DNA of 64,000 nucleotides from SIG299 sp964632165 (GCA_964632165.1 CAZWCZ010000002.1:1-64000); one strand, 5' to 3'. Shown: positions 43,829 through 53,787, counted from the stretch's first letter. Notes: generated from the sequence alone by a model not told the origin. Made by a program: numbers and translations.

Positions 43829-45118
43829 CTATTCCTGATTGCTTTCCACGGTCACAGGCAGCCCTAATTCCTGCAGTACGGAAAAAAAGTGTCTCTCCAG
43901 CTCCGGGAGCCGGATATTCCGGATAAAATTGATATAGATCGTATCCCCGTAAGACAGCATTCCGCAATTGTATGGTGCCGTTGCCTGCACTCCAAGGATA
44001 AAATCAAACCGTTCAATATACGGCTTCATTTCATCCGGCAAAGAAATTCTTCCAAGATTCGACAGGGACAGGCAGGATTTTGACTCTCCCACGCTGTCAA
44101 AAACTGCTTTCATGACTGCATTTTTTATTGGAAGCGGCAAAAGCCGCACTACCGGGTTCCGCTCTGCGCTGACATTTGTGGCGATCACACTCCCCATATG
44201 CTTTGCCGTAACATCTGTTCCGATCTTATGATAGATCACACGGCAGATTTCTTCAAAACTGTAATCTCCCATCCTCGGATCCAGTTCCGGTATCGTATAC
44301 ATTGCAAAATTGCGCAGTGTGCTGCTTGGAAATAATCTTCGCAGATTGACAGGTATCAAAAGTTTGATCCTCTTTTGTTTTTTTCTCTCCGGATTTTTTT
44401 CTTCCTGCAGTTTCAGTAAGGCTTTCATCATAGCCGCGCTGAAAAATACCGTCAGACTGACCTGATACCGGTGTGCCTGCTCCAATGCTTCCACAAGCGG
44501 TATCCGGAAACAGATCAAATGCAAAAATCCGTCCGTCTGCGGTTCTCCGGACATATGCCATGCATTCGTATCTTTCCTGCTTGCAGAAACAGCACCGGCA
44601 TACTTGGAAAAACAGTCTTCCAGTTCTTCTTCCTTCGGTTCCTCTCTCCGGTTTAATATCCCGTCTTCCAACGGCACCGAAATGCCGTATTTCTGTTCCA
44701 GATACTCTGCCGTCAGGTTTTTTAAGAATACCAAAGCCCCGGTCCCATCTGTCAGAGAATGAAAAAATTCAACTGCTATCCTGTTCCGGTATACGATCAC
44801 CCGAAAAGCGCAGTTGCGCATCTCTGCCTTACTCATAAAGGTCAACGGATAACTGTACTCATCACGCACTTTAGGTGCTTTCTCTATCTGCTGAAGATAG
44901 TACCAGAACACTCCCTTGCGCAGTCTCGCAGCAATCGACGGAAATCTTTTTACGGTCACATCCAGTGCTGACTGCAATAACTCTTTATCTACTTCTTCCC
45001 GCAGCGTAACCGACTGACGATATACGTTACTCCAGTTTTTTCGCTGTGCGGCAGGATATATTTTTGCAGCGTTGTCCAATCGGACCCAACGCAGTGTTTT
45101 CTTCTCTGTCTGTTCCAT
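43829..45118 (-). CDS. Alcohol-acetyltransferase-like protein (condensation fold)
   Basis: A 429-residue protein of the CoA-dependent acyltransferase superfamily. The HxxxDG catalytic motif appears as HSLTDG near residue 135, with the C-terminal YGDTIYINF region of alcohol acetyltransferases and condensation domains. It may transfer an acyl group to an unknown alcohol or lipid. GGGAGG precedes ATG 45118. It forms a two-gene unit with the zinc-ribbon membrane protein, which suggests a membrane-linked task. Confidence 0.7.
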   Translation of the reverse strand: MEQTEKKTLRWVRLDNAAKIYPAAQRKNWSNVYRQSVTLREEVDKELLQSALDVTVKRFPSIAARLRKGVFWYYLQQIEKAPKVRDEYSYPLTFMSKAEMRNCAFRVIVYRNRIAVEFFHSLTDGTGALVFLKNLTAEYLEQKYGISVPLEDGILNRREEPKEEELEDCFSKYAGAVSASRKDTNAWHMSGEPQTDGFLHLICFRIPLVEALEQAHRYQVSLTVFFSAAMMKALLKLQEEKNPERKKQKRIKLLIPVNLRRLFPSSTLRNFAMYTIPELDPRMGDYSFEEICRVIYHKIGTDVTAKHMGSVIATNVSAERNPVVRLLPLPIKNAVMKAVFDSVGESKSCLSLSNLGRISLPDEMKPYIERFDFILGVQATAPYNCGMLSYGDTIYINFIRNIRLPELERHFFSVLQELGLPVTVESNQE

Positions 45119-45186
45119 CAGCAGTTCCTCCCATTTTTTAAAGTATAACATACTCCCTCTGAAATTACTACTTGCAGAAGATCAAA

Positions 45187-45232
45187 AGAATCCTCCTTGT
45201 CTCCGTTTTTTTCACAAGACAAAGAGGATTCT
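45187..45232 (-). terminator. Terminator of the sugar ABC operon
   Basis: A 16-bp stem with one mismatch (AGAATCCTCCTTGTCT / AGACAAAGAGGATTCT), eight bases after the AraC gene stop. On the minus strand it is followed by TTTGATCTT. Confidence 0.8.
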
Positions 45233-45239
45233 GTCATTC

Positions 45240-46064
45240 TTATAATTCAATTTTCTTTCTCTGGGAATAATTGATCTTACTTCCTTTTACCGTTGTCGGA
45301 GGCACCCCGTACGCTTCTTTAAACTTGTAGGAAAAATAATTTCCATCGTTGAATCCGCAGGCATATGCCACTTCACAGACAGCACGTCCCGGTTCGTTCC
45401 TCAGCATTTCTTCCGCTTTCTGCAAACGAAGTATCGTCAGATATTCTTTAAATCCAAATCCCGTTTCTTTCTTAAACACCCGGGACAGATGTTCTGCACT
45501 TACTGAAACAAGCTTTGCCGCCACAGACAGCTTTACCTCATTCATATAGTTATGCTGGATATAATTTAAGACCGGTGCGATCAGATTGCATTCATTCCCT
45601 TTGCTGACATGCTCATTCTCATTTCGCAGGATCAGAAAAAACAATTCCGTGGTATAACAGCGGATCGCTTCTTCCGACATTTCATCTGCATGGTCATATT
45701 CCCACCCGATCCGTTCAAATATCTGTTCCAACCGTTCCAAAACTCCGCTGTTCCGGTAAAGATGTCCTACGGATAAGATCTTTTCCCTCAGCACTTCCGG
45801 CAAATAATCCGGAGCGCAATTGATGAGCAACCTGGTGTGCGGCACACCTCCATAGTTCGTTCTGTGGATCGTTTCCTCCGGAATGATGACCACATCCCCC
45901 GGTATCACGTGGTAAGAATGATCTCCGATAAAGTAATTACAGACTCCTTCTTTCATATAATAAAGTTCAAAGGCATGATGATAATGCCGGGTAGACTCAT
46001 GGTCAACCACGCCCACCACTTTACTGTAATAATAATTCGGTACCAGATTTGTAATCTTTTTCAT
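45240..46064 (-). CDS. AraC-family transcriptional regulator
   Basis: A 274-residue regulator with an N-terminal cupin sugar-binding domain (about 1-120; HYHHAFELYYMKEGVCNYFIG) and a C-terminal pair of helix-turn-helix motifs (about 170-270). It includes VSVSAEHLSRVFKKETG and the AraC signature ACGFNDGNYFSYKFKEAYGVPP. It probably controls the transporter operon of which it is the last gene. Its ATG overlaps the stop of the ATPase gene (TGATG). The inducer is unknown. Confidence 0.88.
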   Translation of the reverse strand: MKKITNLVPNYYYSKVVGVVDHESTRHYHHAFELYYMKEGVCNYFIGDHSYHVIPGDVVIIPEETIHRTNYGGVPHTRLLINCAPDYLPEVLREKILSVGHLYRNSGVLERLEQIFERIGWEYDHADEMSEEAIRCYTTELFFLILRNENEHVSKGNECNLIAPVLNYIQHNYMNEVKLSVAAKLVSVSAEHLSRVFKKETGFGFKEYLTILRLQKAEEMLRNEPGRAVCEVAYACGFNDGNYFSYKFKEAYGVPPTTVKGSKINYSQRKKIEL

Positions 46065-47155
46065 CACTGCTTCTTTTCAATCACAACTTCCGTTTCTCCA
46101 TCAAAGAAATAAATACTCTTATGCGGAATGGAAAATGTGATCTTCTCATCCATTTTTGGTGTATCGTGCGGATCCACTTTCAGAATGGATTTTACTCCCT
46201 GGATGTCTACATAAACATTGGTATTGTCTCCAAGCAGTTCTGTCAGTTCTACCTCTGCCGTCAGTACAAAGCTGTCCGGCTGTTCTCCCAGGACAATCGC
46301 CTCCGGTCGGAAGCCCATAACCAGCTTTTTCCCTTCTTGTTCTTTCAGTGTTTCTGCCGGCAGCAGGGTATCCAGATTCCATTCGGTATTTCCGATCGCT
46401 AATTTTCCGTTCGTTACCGTCGCACTTACAAAATTCATCGGTGGTTCTCCGATAAAGCCTGCGACAAACATATTTGCCGGTTTAAAGTAAAGTTCATACG
46501 GAGTCCCAACCTGCTGAATGTATCCGTCCTTCATAACAACGATACGGTCTGCCATCGTCATGGCTTCCGTCTGATCATGAGTAACATAGATCGTAGTCGC
46601 TCCAACCTTTCTGTGGATGTCCGTGATCTCCGAACGCATGGTTACTCTCTGTTTTGCATCCAGATTGGAAAGCGGTTCGTCCATCAGGAAAATGCCGACT
46701 TTACGTATAATGGCACGGCCGACGGCAACTCTCTGTCTCTGTCCGCCGGAAAGTGCCCTCGGCTTTCTGTCCAGATAATCCGTAAGACCTAAGATCTTTG
46801 CTGTATCATGAACCCTTTTATCGATCACCTCATCGTCTACTCCCTGCAGAGAAAGTCCGAATGCCATATTATCATAGACGGACATATGAGGATATAATGC
46901 ATAGCTCTGGAATACCATGGCTACTTCTCTCTCTCGGGGACCTATCTCATTGGCACGTTTGCCGTCAATCAGGAATTCCCCGTTGCTGATATTTTCCAGA
47001 CCTGCGATCATGCGCAGGGTTGTGGACTTACCGCAGCCGGACGGACCAACAAATACGATAAACTCACCTTGTTCAATTTCCAGATTAAAGTCATGTACGG
47101 CATGAAAACCGTTCGGATAAATTTTATTTATCCCTTGTAATGTGAGATATGCCAT
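46064..47155 (-). CDS. Sugar ABC transporter ATPase (UgpC/MsmK type), copy 2
   Basis: A 363-residue ATPase of the CUT1 sugar-importer family. Walker A GPSGCGKST, signature LSGGQRQRVAVGRAI, Walker B FLMDEPLSNLDAK, and the C-terminal regulatory OB-fold (about 240-363) are present. ATG 47155 follows AAGGAG. Residues ahead of it in the longer frame run into the upstream gene. A second such ATPase is encoded at 48403-49461; having two in one operon is unusual. Confidence 0.92.
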   Translation of the reverse strand: MAYLTLQGINKIYPNGFHAVHDFNLEIEQGEFIVFVGPSGCGKSTTLRMIAGLENISNGEFLIDGKRANEIGPREREVAMVFQSYALYPHMSVYDNMAFGLSLQGVDDEVIDKRVHDTAKILGLTDYLDRKPRALSGGQRQRVAVGRAIIRKVGIFLMDEPLSNLDAKQRVTMRSEITDIHRKVGATTIYVTHDQTEAMTMADRIVVMKDGYIQQVGTPYELYFKPANMFVAGFIGEPPMNFVSATVTNGKLAIGNTEWNLDTLLPAETLKEQEGKKLVMGFRPEAIVLGEQPDSFVLTAEVELTELLGDNTNVYVDIQGVKSILKVDPHDTPKMDEKITFSIPHKSIYFFDGETEVVIEKKQ

Positions 47156-47156
47156 A

Positions 47157-47795
47157 TTATTTCTCCTTGTTATTCTTCTGTTTTGCATCTGACAGTATCT
47201 TCCGGAGCATATTTTTAATTCCGAGGAAACACAGATCAAATGCCAGATAAAACAGTCCGAACAGAATCGGTTCTACTCCGAGTATGATCTCGTTTTCCGT
47301 GCCGTTCAGACGGTTTCCGACACTATTGATGACTTCATACAGCCATACTGTACCATACAGCAGAGGAAACGCATATACAATATTGGCAAAGAAAGTCCAA
47401 AACTTTTTTTTCGGAAACATCATCCATTTGCTGTTTTGTCCTTCATACTTCTCCATAAAACGAAACGCATTATTTACCAGAATGTCTGTTACCATTCCCA
47501 AAACCACAGCCAATACGACAAGCATATCCAACATATTGGTAATGTAGATCCCAAGCCCCCAGAAAATGAAAAAGCATACTGCACCGTTGAACCAGAATTT
47601 AATGAACAGGGCTTTTACCCAGTCCGGAATCTTATCCAGTGCACTGCTCCGGTAAGATTTTCCGGGATCCGCTTTTGTCTTCGGATAGGTTTTCTTTTCT
47701 GCATTGACCAATCGGTCAACTGCATCTTTTTTCAGATCATAATAATTTTCTGTGCTTTTTTTAGAAGTCTCATTCGTCTGTTTCTTTCCTGCCAT
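47157..47795 (-). CDS. Membrane protein of unknown function in the sugar operon
   Basis: A 212-residue protein with a Lys-rich cytoplasmic N-terminus (1-60) and about four membrane helices (65-85, 90-108, 133-155, 170-195), ending in a Lys/Asn tail. I do not recognise a family. It lies one base before the ATPase copy 2 start region and nine bases after the next membrane protein, so it belongs to the operon. It may be an accessory subunit of the transporter. Confidence 0.7.
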   Translation of the reverse strand: MAGKKQTNETSKKSTENYYDLKKDAVDRLVNAEKKTYPKTKADPGKSYRSSALDKIPDWVKALFIKFWFNGAVCFFIFWGLGIYITNMLDMLVVLAVVLGMVTDILVNNAFRFMEKYEGQNSKWMMFPKKKFWTFFANIVYAFPLLYGTVWLYEVINSVGNRLNGTENEIILGVEPILFGLFYLAFDLCFLGIKNMLRKILSDAKQKNNKEK

Positions 47796-47804
47796 AATTC
47801 CTGC

Positions 47805-48392
47805 TTATTCCCCGTCTTCTAAATCAATTTCCCCGATCACTGCATTTTCTTCGATCTCAACCGAAGTATTGATCTTCTTAAGAAGCTTTGCAAATACCGG
47901 CTCCAAGACTACACATGCCATTGTGATCACGGTTGTAATGATATGGGCGATCATCGTTGTCTTTGCCGTTGTGATGTAAGAGGTTGCCTTTGTGATCTTG
48001 ATCGGGCTTACCTCTCTTGTAAGAGCTGCCATGATGCGGTTGTAATAAGTTACATCCGCAAAAATGATGATCGCGTACATTACCAGCATCAGTAAGATCA
48101 TAACCTTATTCGGCTTCTGACGCTTTGGATATGCGCTGAACATACACACATAAGATAAAATGGATAACAGCATGGAAACAAAGGCACAAAGTCCCATATT
48201 CGTCCCATAAATCTTTGCCGTGGTATTTGAAATACTGGTTAAGTTTAAAGAAAAGATCAAAAAGGAAATCGTCAGTGCCATGAGCGGAATGATCTGCGGG
48301 TTCTTCTTTAAAGAAACCAGGAATTTTCTTACCGTTTCATTCCTCTTTCCTTTTTTCTTCTGATTATTTACATTTTCATTTTTCTTCATCAT
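47805..48392 (-). CDS. Membrane protein of unknown function in the sugar operon
   Basis: A 195-residue protein with a very basic N-terminus (1-30) and four membrane helices (about 35-52, 64-88, 97-115, 143-165), with an acidic C-terminal tail (EIEENAVIGEIDLEDGE). Not recognised. It is ten bases downstream of ATPase copy 1 and nine bases upstream of the next membrane protein gene. Confidence 0.7.
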   Translation of the reverse strand: MMKKNENVNNQKKKGKRNETVRKFLVSLKKNPQIIPLMALTISFLIFSLNLTSISNTTAKIYGTNMGLCAFVSMLLSILSYVCMFSAYPKRQKPNKVMILLMLVMYAIIIFADVTYYNRIMAALTREVSPIKITKATSYITTAKTTMIAHIITTVITMACVVLEPVFAKLLKKINTSVEIEENAVIGEIDLEDGE

Positions 48393-48402
48393 CTTTTATC
48401 CT

Positions 48403-49461
48403 CTATCTGATCGCGTTGGTCGTTTCTTTATCAAAGAAATGCTTATGCTCAAAAGCAATCCCTACGATGTCTCCCGGTTTATACTCTGCCCACTCACGGA
48501 ACTTTGCCGTTGCCTTATGTCCGCCGATCAGACCATGTACCAAGGTTGTCTGTCCGAGATTCTCATTGCTTGTCACAGAAAGCCGGATCTCCTCTCCGTG
48601 TACTACATGTTCCGGACGTACCCCAAGAGTGATCGTCTTCCCTTCGTAGCCTTTCAGAACATCCTGCTCGGTTTCATCCAGCGCTACCGTAAATCCTTCT
48701 CCCACCAGCGTGTCTGAGTTTACTTTACAGTCAAAGAAGTTCATCGGAGGAAGTCCGATAAAGGATGCAACAAAGATATTTGCCGGTGTATCATACAGTT
48801 CCAATGGTGTCCCGATCTGCTGTACATATCCCATAGACATACATACAATCCGGTCAGCCAGAGTAAGCGCCTCCGTCTGGTCATGAGTTACATAGATCAT
48901 GGTTGCTCCAAGACGCTTGTGCAGAAGAAGGATCTCTCTTCTGGTTGCTCCTCGGAGCTTTGCATCCAGATTGGATAGCGGTTCGTCAAACAAAAATACT
49001 TTTGGTGTACGAACAATCGCACGTCCCATGGCAACTCTCTGTCTCTGACCGCCGGAAAGCTGCTTTGGCTTTTTGTTCAGCTGATCGGTCAGTCCCAAAA
49101 TTTCCGCTGCGGCAAGAACTTTTTCGTGGATCACGTTTGGATCTTCATGACGCAGTGTCAGGGAAAATGCCATGTTTTCATAAATTGTCATATGTGCATA
49201 CAGCGCATAGTTTTGGAATACCATTGCAATATCTCTGTCCTTCGGCGGTTTCTGCGTTACATCTTCGCCGTCGATGAGCAGTTTACCGGAAGAAATATCT
49301 TCCAGACCGGCGATCATTCGGAGTGTCGTAGACTTGCCGCAGCCGGAAGGTCCGACCAGTACAATGAATTCGCCGTCCTCAATATCCATATTGAAATCAA
49401 ATACTGCCTGCACATTATTGTCATAGATTTTATTGAGATTTTGTAATCTTAATGAAGCCAT
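48403..49461 (-). CDS. Sugar ABC transporter ATPase (UgpC/MsmK type), copy 1
   Basis: A 352-residue CUT1-family ATPase with Walker A GPSGCGKST, signature LSGGQRQRVAMGRAI, Walker B FLFDEPLSNLDAK, the switch His in VTHDQTEA, and a C-terminal OB-fold regulatory region. It would drive the permease pair encoded upstream and may also serve other sugar importers lacking an ATPase, as MsmX/MsmK does. It shares the architecture of copy 2 but is clearly diverged. Confidence 0.92.
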   Translation of the reverse strand: MASLRLQNLNKIYDNNVQAVFDFNMDIEDGEFIVLVGPSGCGKSTTLRMIAGLEDISSGKLLIDGEDVTQKPPKDRDIAMVFQNYALYAHMTIYENMAFSLTLRHEDPNVIHEKVLAAAEILGLTDQLNKKPKQLSGGQRQRVAMGRAIVRTPKVFLFDEPLSNLDAKLRGATRREILLLHKRLGATMIYVTHDQTEALTLADRIVCMSMGYVQQIGTPLELYDTPANIFVASFIGLPPMNFFDCKVNSDTLVGEGFTVALDETEQDVLKGYEGKTITLGVRPEHVVHGEEIRLSVTSNENLGQTTLVHGLIGGHKATAKFREWAEYKPGDIVGIAFEHKHFFDKETTNAIR

Positions 49462-49502
49462 ATTATTCAGCCACGCCTTTCTTTCTGGACTTTCTGGTCT
49501 CT

Positions 49503-49982
49503 CTATTCAAAACCATGTTCTTTTTTGTAAGTTTCCAGCACACGGGTTTTATGAATGCCGATGATCCCTGCTGCAATACAGGCCGCTGCCGATGCCACCA
49601 GGCAAAAGATCACGTAGAAAAACTGCTTATCATCCATAACCAGAGTTTCTACTGCATTTATTTTTGTCGTTGTACTGTGAGCATCGCACGGATATCCGAG
49701 AATGCGGATCAGCTGGAACACACCTGCCCCGATCAGAGTATATGCATAAGAGATCTTATACATCTTTACTCCTTCAGAAGAAAGGAAAGCTACCAGAAGG
49801 AATATAAGGTTGCACAATACCGAAATACCGATCTTGATCGTATAATAATAGGTATTTACATTGGACTGGTAAATACTGAAGAAATACAGTACATTAAATA
49901 AAATTGCCACATAAGAAAGATTCGCGGAAATTTTATTCTTTGTATAACGCAACCGGTCTTTTTTGATGGTCTCTTTATCCAT
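49503..49982 (-). CDS. Membrane protein of unknown function in the sugar operon
   Basis: A 159-residue protein with about four membrane helices (22-38, 47-68, 76-95, 120-142) and a basic N-terminus. Not recognised. It starts four bases after the upstream gene and sits just ahead of ATPase copy 1. The start is ATG 49982 behind GGAGG. Confidence 0.7.
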   Translation of the reverse strand: MDKETIKKDRLRYTKNKISANLSYVAILFNVLYFFSIYQSNVNTYYYTIKIGISVLCNLIFLLVAFLSSEGVKMYKISYAYTLIGAGVFQLIRILGYPCDAHSTTTKINAVETLVMDDKQFFYVIFCLVASAAACIAAGIIGIHKTRVLETYKKEHGFE

Positions 49983-49986
49983 GCCG

Positions 49987-50565
49987 CTACACCTCCTTAT
50001 TTTCTTCGATCAGCTGCTGTTCTGCTTTCATTAACGACTTTTTCCAAAACAGATTTACCACATTGATCATAGTGGCAGCAAGCAGGATTGAAAATACAAC
50101 GACGGAAATATCAAACCAGAAGGTAGAAATGTACCAGTTAAATCCGAACTGCTCTGCCTTTGCCGCAAGTGCCTCTATATCTACCTGTAAATACTGTACT
50201 CTATATGAAAATATATTGATGAGTGCCCATACGGATATACCGACCGTCGCAACGGTATTGACCCCAACAGTAATGTAATTTGCGATGTAATATTTTCTGC
50301 GTGTATGATTCTGCATAACAAACTGAGAAACCGCAAGCAGGATCAGTACAATGCCCGCTGCCGTAAGTTTCTGATTAAATCCCTGGATATTATAATAAAC
50401 TTCTGTTCCTGCTACAGTCGGACGCTTGATGTTCTGTGCATAAAACGCAAACTGTGCATCATACATGTCTGTTACCAGACCTAACGAATAGATGAATACA
50501 AGCGCTGCTGCCGCTAACATAAGATAGCACACAACACGCTGGAGAATCATTTGTTTTTTGTACAT
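49987..50565 (-). CDS. Membrane protein of unknown function in the sugar operon
   Basis: A 192-residue protein with about four membrane helices (8-28, 65-85, 95-118, 150-172) and a 35-residue extracytoplasmic loop after the first. Not recognised. ATG 50565 with GGAG upstream is preferred to the start at 50598. It follows the solute-binding protein gene after a stable hairpin. Confidence 0.7.
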   Translation of the reverse strand: MYKKQMILQRVVCYLMLAAAALVFIYSLGLVTDMYDAQFAFYAQNIKRPTVAGTEVYYNIQGFNQKLTAAGIVLILLAVSQFVMQNHTRRKYYIANYITVGVNTVATVGISVWALINIFSYRVQYLQVDIEALAAKAEQFGFNWYISTFWFDISVVVFSILLAATMINVVNLFWKKSLMKAEQQLIEENKEV

Positions 50566-50652
50566 ATCTGTCTCCATTTCTTTGCCCGTAGTCGGCAAAG
50601 TATCTCATGATCGCCTTGTTGCCGAGCGAATAAGGCCATTATTTTTTTATCA

Positions 50653-50678
50653 GCAGAGGAGCAGTACCGCTCCTCTGC
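50653..50678 (-). other. Intercistronic hairpin after the binding-protein gene
   Basis: A perfect 10-bp stem GCAGAGGAGC / GCTCCTCTGC without a following T-run. Such stems often protect the 3' end of abundant binding-protein mRNA and lower expression of the genes beyond. Confidence 0.7.
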
Positions 50679-50712
50679 CATAATTTAAAATATTTACTGA
50701 CTGATCTTGAAA

Positions 50713-52827
50713 CTACTTGATTGTTTCGTAGTAGTCTTTGAGGTTCTGCCAAGCAGTTTCCTTCAATTCAAGATAGCCCTTGCCACTCCATGTTTCGCTT
50801 ACCGTCTTAACAGCTTCACTTACGGAAGTAGCTCCTTCTAATGTAAAGCCATTTACAATAATGTCACAGAAAAGGTTTTCACCACCCTTGGAAGAGGAGA
50901 ACTTACCGCTGGAAGAAAGTTCTGTGTAACCCTTCAGGATTTCATTTTCCTGCTTTGTATTCGGTAATGTAGTAGGAACGGATGTATACCAAGGATTCTC
51001 TGTAATAGCGAGTTCCGGATGCTTGATGGTTCCAAGACCGATTGCTGTGGAAATGTAACCGGCACCTTCCTTGCCTACTGCATGTGTACACTGATATTCA
51101 AATGCCTGACTCTTCATAAAGGAAAGAGTGGAACCCAGGTACTGACGGGCATAGTTTGTATAGTTACCGGAAGCCTTGCTCCAAAGTTCTTCATATGTTG
51201 CATCTGCGATCACCGGCATCTGCTTGCCATTGAAGTTAAATGTTACATAAGAACCGTCTTCATTTGTCTTGATGAACGCATCCGGACCGTAAGACATGAG
51301 GATCTGTCCCTTTTCGCTGTATGCGTAGTCAATGATGGCAAGAGCAGCGTAAAGCTTATCTGTATCGTTGCCTACACCGGCCTTGGAGATTGCCCAACCG
51401 TCTGTCTTAACAGATCTCCAGGATTCTGTAAATCTCATGTAAACACCGTCTGCATTTGTTCCGTCATACCAACGTGCTACCGGAACCATAACTGCCATGT
51501 ACTTTTCACCTTCATCCAGAGATGTTTCGTTGTAAACAGTCTGTGTCTGGTTGTAGTCATAGTGCATAAAGCCGGCATCGTTCTTCAGCATTGTCTTTGT
51601 GTCAGTATCTTCCATGTTTACGAAGGAAGACGAAATGAGGCCTTCTGTTACCATGGCATTCATTCTCTCTAAAGCTTCATAAGTATCAGCTTCCTGACGT
51701 GCATCATGAAGTTTTCCGTCGGTGCCAACATATAAGTAATCCTGTCTGGATTCCAGACCACGTACACCAAAGAGTGTTCCTGCAAAACGGAACATATCTA
51801 CTCTTCTCTGGTTGTTGTCATCTTCTCTGGAGAAGAGACCCTGTACGGAATCTGTGCCATTAAGTGTCTGTGGATTTGCAACGACACAACGAAGGAGTGC
51901 AACCAGTTCATCTGCATCCCATGCTGCGTTCTGACCAACAAAAAGGTCTGCTCTGTTGGTTCCGTAGTAACCGTCATATGCTTCATCAATGTAAGTTCTG
52001 AGCATGTTGACTGCTTCTACACCTGTTAAAGTACCCTTTGCAAGAGCATCGTTCATCTTCTGAACAATATTGCCTGCCTTATCGTAGTTCTTTGTAAGCT
52101 TCTCTGTCGCAGAACCGTCAGCCTTTACTACATCGATCGTAACTGTTCCGGAAGTCGGCATATATGGTTCGTATGCTGCTGCCTTTACGTTATTGCTGCT
52201 GTCTGCGGAGAATGTTCCTTCACCGTTTAAGAGCTTTTCTACCCAGTCAGTACGCATCAGAGGCATACGTTCGATATCGTTAACACCATCGAAATATGGG
52301 GAAAAGTAAATAGCGCCTGTGCTTGTATCTCCTGTGATGGAAAGACGAACGATCGGATTCTCTTCCAGATATGCCTTGAAATTCGGCATATCATCCAGAT
52401 AATCAGCGATATTGATCAGATCGCCTGCTACACCTGCCTCGGAAAGCTGGGAGGCAGAACCGCTTACCATATCTACCTGGTCTAACTGCTCTTTCCAATA
52501 CTTAAATTCGTTTGTGGCACTATTGCCCTGATACTTGTCAACAAAAGAAATGCCGAGTACGTTCTGCACTTCTACCCAGGTAGGCTTTAAATCACCTGCA
52601 TGGTATGTGTTTCCGTCTGCAAGTGTAATGCCCTCGCCTGCTACTTCTGCATCGAAGAATAATCCGGTCTTTTTATTGTTGTAACCAACTGCCATGCGGA
52701 GTTCTGTGCCCTCTGCATACTCAAGACTAAATTCTTTCTTCTCCTCTTCCTGCTTGCCGCATCCTGTCATGCATCCGACTGTCATGGCAAGAGCAAGAAC
52801 TGTTGCAAGAATTCTTTTCTTTGTCAT
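50713..52827 (-). CDS. Sugar ABC transporter solute-binding lipoprotein (large)
   Basis: A 704-residue extracellular binding protein, larger than the usual 420-560. A signal peptide (1-25) ends in VGCMTGCGKQ, with either Cys suitable for lipidation. The mature part has the lobed family-1 binding-protein pattern, best seen in the C-terminal segment GWAISKAGVGNDTDKLYAALAIIDYAYSE. It likely binds an oligosaccharide. ATG 52827 lies behind GGAGGG; the frame to 52893 is not supported. It is followed by the permease genes in the upstream direction of this minus-strand operon. Confidence 0.88.
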   Translation of the reverse strand: MTKKRILATVLALAMTVGCMTGCGKQEEEKKEFSLEYAEGTELRMAVGYNNKKTGLFFDAEVAGEGITLADGNTYHAGDLKPTWVEVQNVLGISFVDKYQGNSATNEFKYWKEQLDQVDMVSGSASQLSEAGVAGDLINIADYLDDMPNFKAYLEENPIVRLSITGDTSTGAIYFSPYFDGVNDIERMPLMRTDWVEKLLNGEGTFSADSSNNVKAAAYEPYMPTSGTVTIDVVKADGSATEKLTKNYDKAGNIVQKMNDALAKGTLTGVEAVNMLRTYIDEAYDGYYGTNRADLFVGQNAAWDADELVALLRCVVANPQTLNGTDSVQGLFSREDDNNQRRVDMFRFAGTLFGVRGLESRQDYLYVGTDGKLHDARQEADTYEALERMNAMVTEGLISSSFVNMEDTDTKTMLKNDAGFMHYDYNQTQTVYNETSLDEGEKYMAVMVPVARWYDGTNADGVYMRFTESWRSVKTDGWAISKAGVGNDTDKLYAALAIIDYAYSEKGQILMSYGPDAFIKTNEDGSYVTFNFNGKQMPVIADATYEELWSKASGNYTNYARQYLGSTLSFMKSQAFEYQCTHAVGKEGAGYISTAIGLGTIKHPELAITENPWYTSVPTTLPNTKQENEILKGYTELSSSGKFSSSKGGENLFCDIIVNGFTLEGATSVSEAVKTVSETWSGKGYLELKETAWQNLKDYYETIK

Positions 52828-52896
52828 TTTTTTACCCTCCATTACTTTTTTATTATTAAGTGTCCAGCACCATAATAACCCTTTTAAGGCCAAGGT

Positions 52897-53787
52897 TTAT
52901 TCCTTGACGCCGCCCATGTTTACGCCCTTTGCAAAATATTTCTGGATGAACGGATAAATGATCAGCACAGGGATGATGGAACATACGATCAGTGCGTAGA
53001 TCACGGAATCCGATGCATATGCTTCGTTCCATCCGGTCATGATGTCCGGATCCTGAAACTCTTCCAGCTTTAAGCGGATAAATACCTGCAGCGGATGTTC
53101 ATTTCCGTTGCTTATCATCTGCCTTGCCCAGAAATAACCGTTCCATCTGGAAATTGCAAAGAACAGTGCAACTGTTGCGATCGTAGATTTGCTCATCGGA
53201 ATATAAACCCGGCTGAGCACCTGAAATTCCGTGGCACCGTCTACGACAGCAGCTTCCTCGATTTCCGACGGAACCCCTTCAAACGCGTTACGCAGCAGGA
53301 TGATGTTCATGGCAGCCATACCCATGGCAATAACAACAAGCCACTTGTCATCTGTAATACCGATCGCATTAAATACGGTTCTTGTGTCAATGTAGTTTAA
53401 GTACTGAGGTACCAGCCCTGCAGAAAACCACATGGTAAATACAAGGAAGAAATTGAATCCTTTACGGAACAGCAGTCTCTTTTTAGAGAGTGCATAGGCG
53501 CCGAGGATCGCAACCCCCATTGCCCAAAGCGTACCGTAGAAAGTGATAAACAATGTGTTTGTGTAAGAATTCCAGAACATGTTATTGTTGAACATGCTGG
53601 CAAATGCTTCAAACTGGATATCCTTCGGAAACAGGACAAGCTGTCCGTACTCTACCGCTTCCCTGCCACTGATGGCAGCGGAAATCGCATAAAGGAAAGG
53701 ATACAGACACGCTACGGCAAACACCGTAAGCAATACATAACTGACCACTTTGAAGATAAGTTCGGATACTTCAAGTTTTCTTTTCAT
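52897..53787 (-). CDS. Sugar ABC permease (MalG/YtcP type)
   Basis: A 296-residue inner-membrane permease with six helices. The EAA loop appears as EIEEAAVVDGATEFQVLSRVYIP (about 180-202), the contact for the ATPase. The C-terminus FIQKYFAKGVNMGGVKE is typical of the YtcP/LplC branch. GGAGG precedes ATG. It pairs with the LplB-like permease whose gene ends 15 bases upstream. Confidence 0.93.
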   Translation of the reverse strand: MKRKLEVSELIFKVVSYVLLTVFAVACLYPFLYAISAAISGREAVEYGQLVLFPKDIQFEAFASMFNNNMFWNSYTNTLFITFYGTLWAMGVAILGAYALSKKRLLFRKGFNFFLVFTMWFSAGLVPQYLNYIDTRTVFNAIGITDDKWLVVIAMGMAAMNIILLRNAFEGVPSEIEEAAVVDGATEFQVLSRVYIPMSKSTIATVALFFAISRWNGYFWARQMISNGNEHPLQVFIRLKLEEFQDPDIMTGWNEAYASDSVIYALIVCSIIPVLIIYPFIQKYFAKGVNMGGVKE

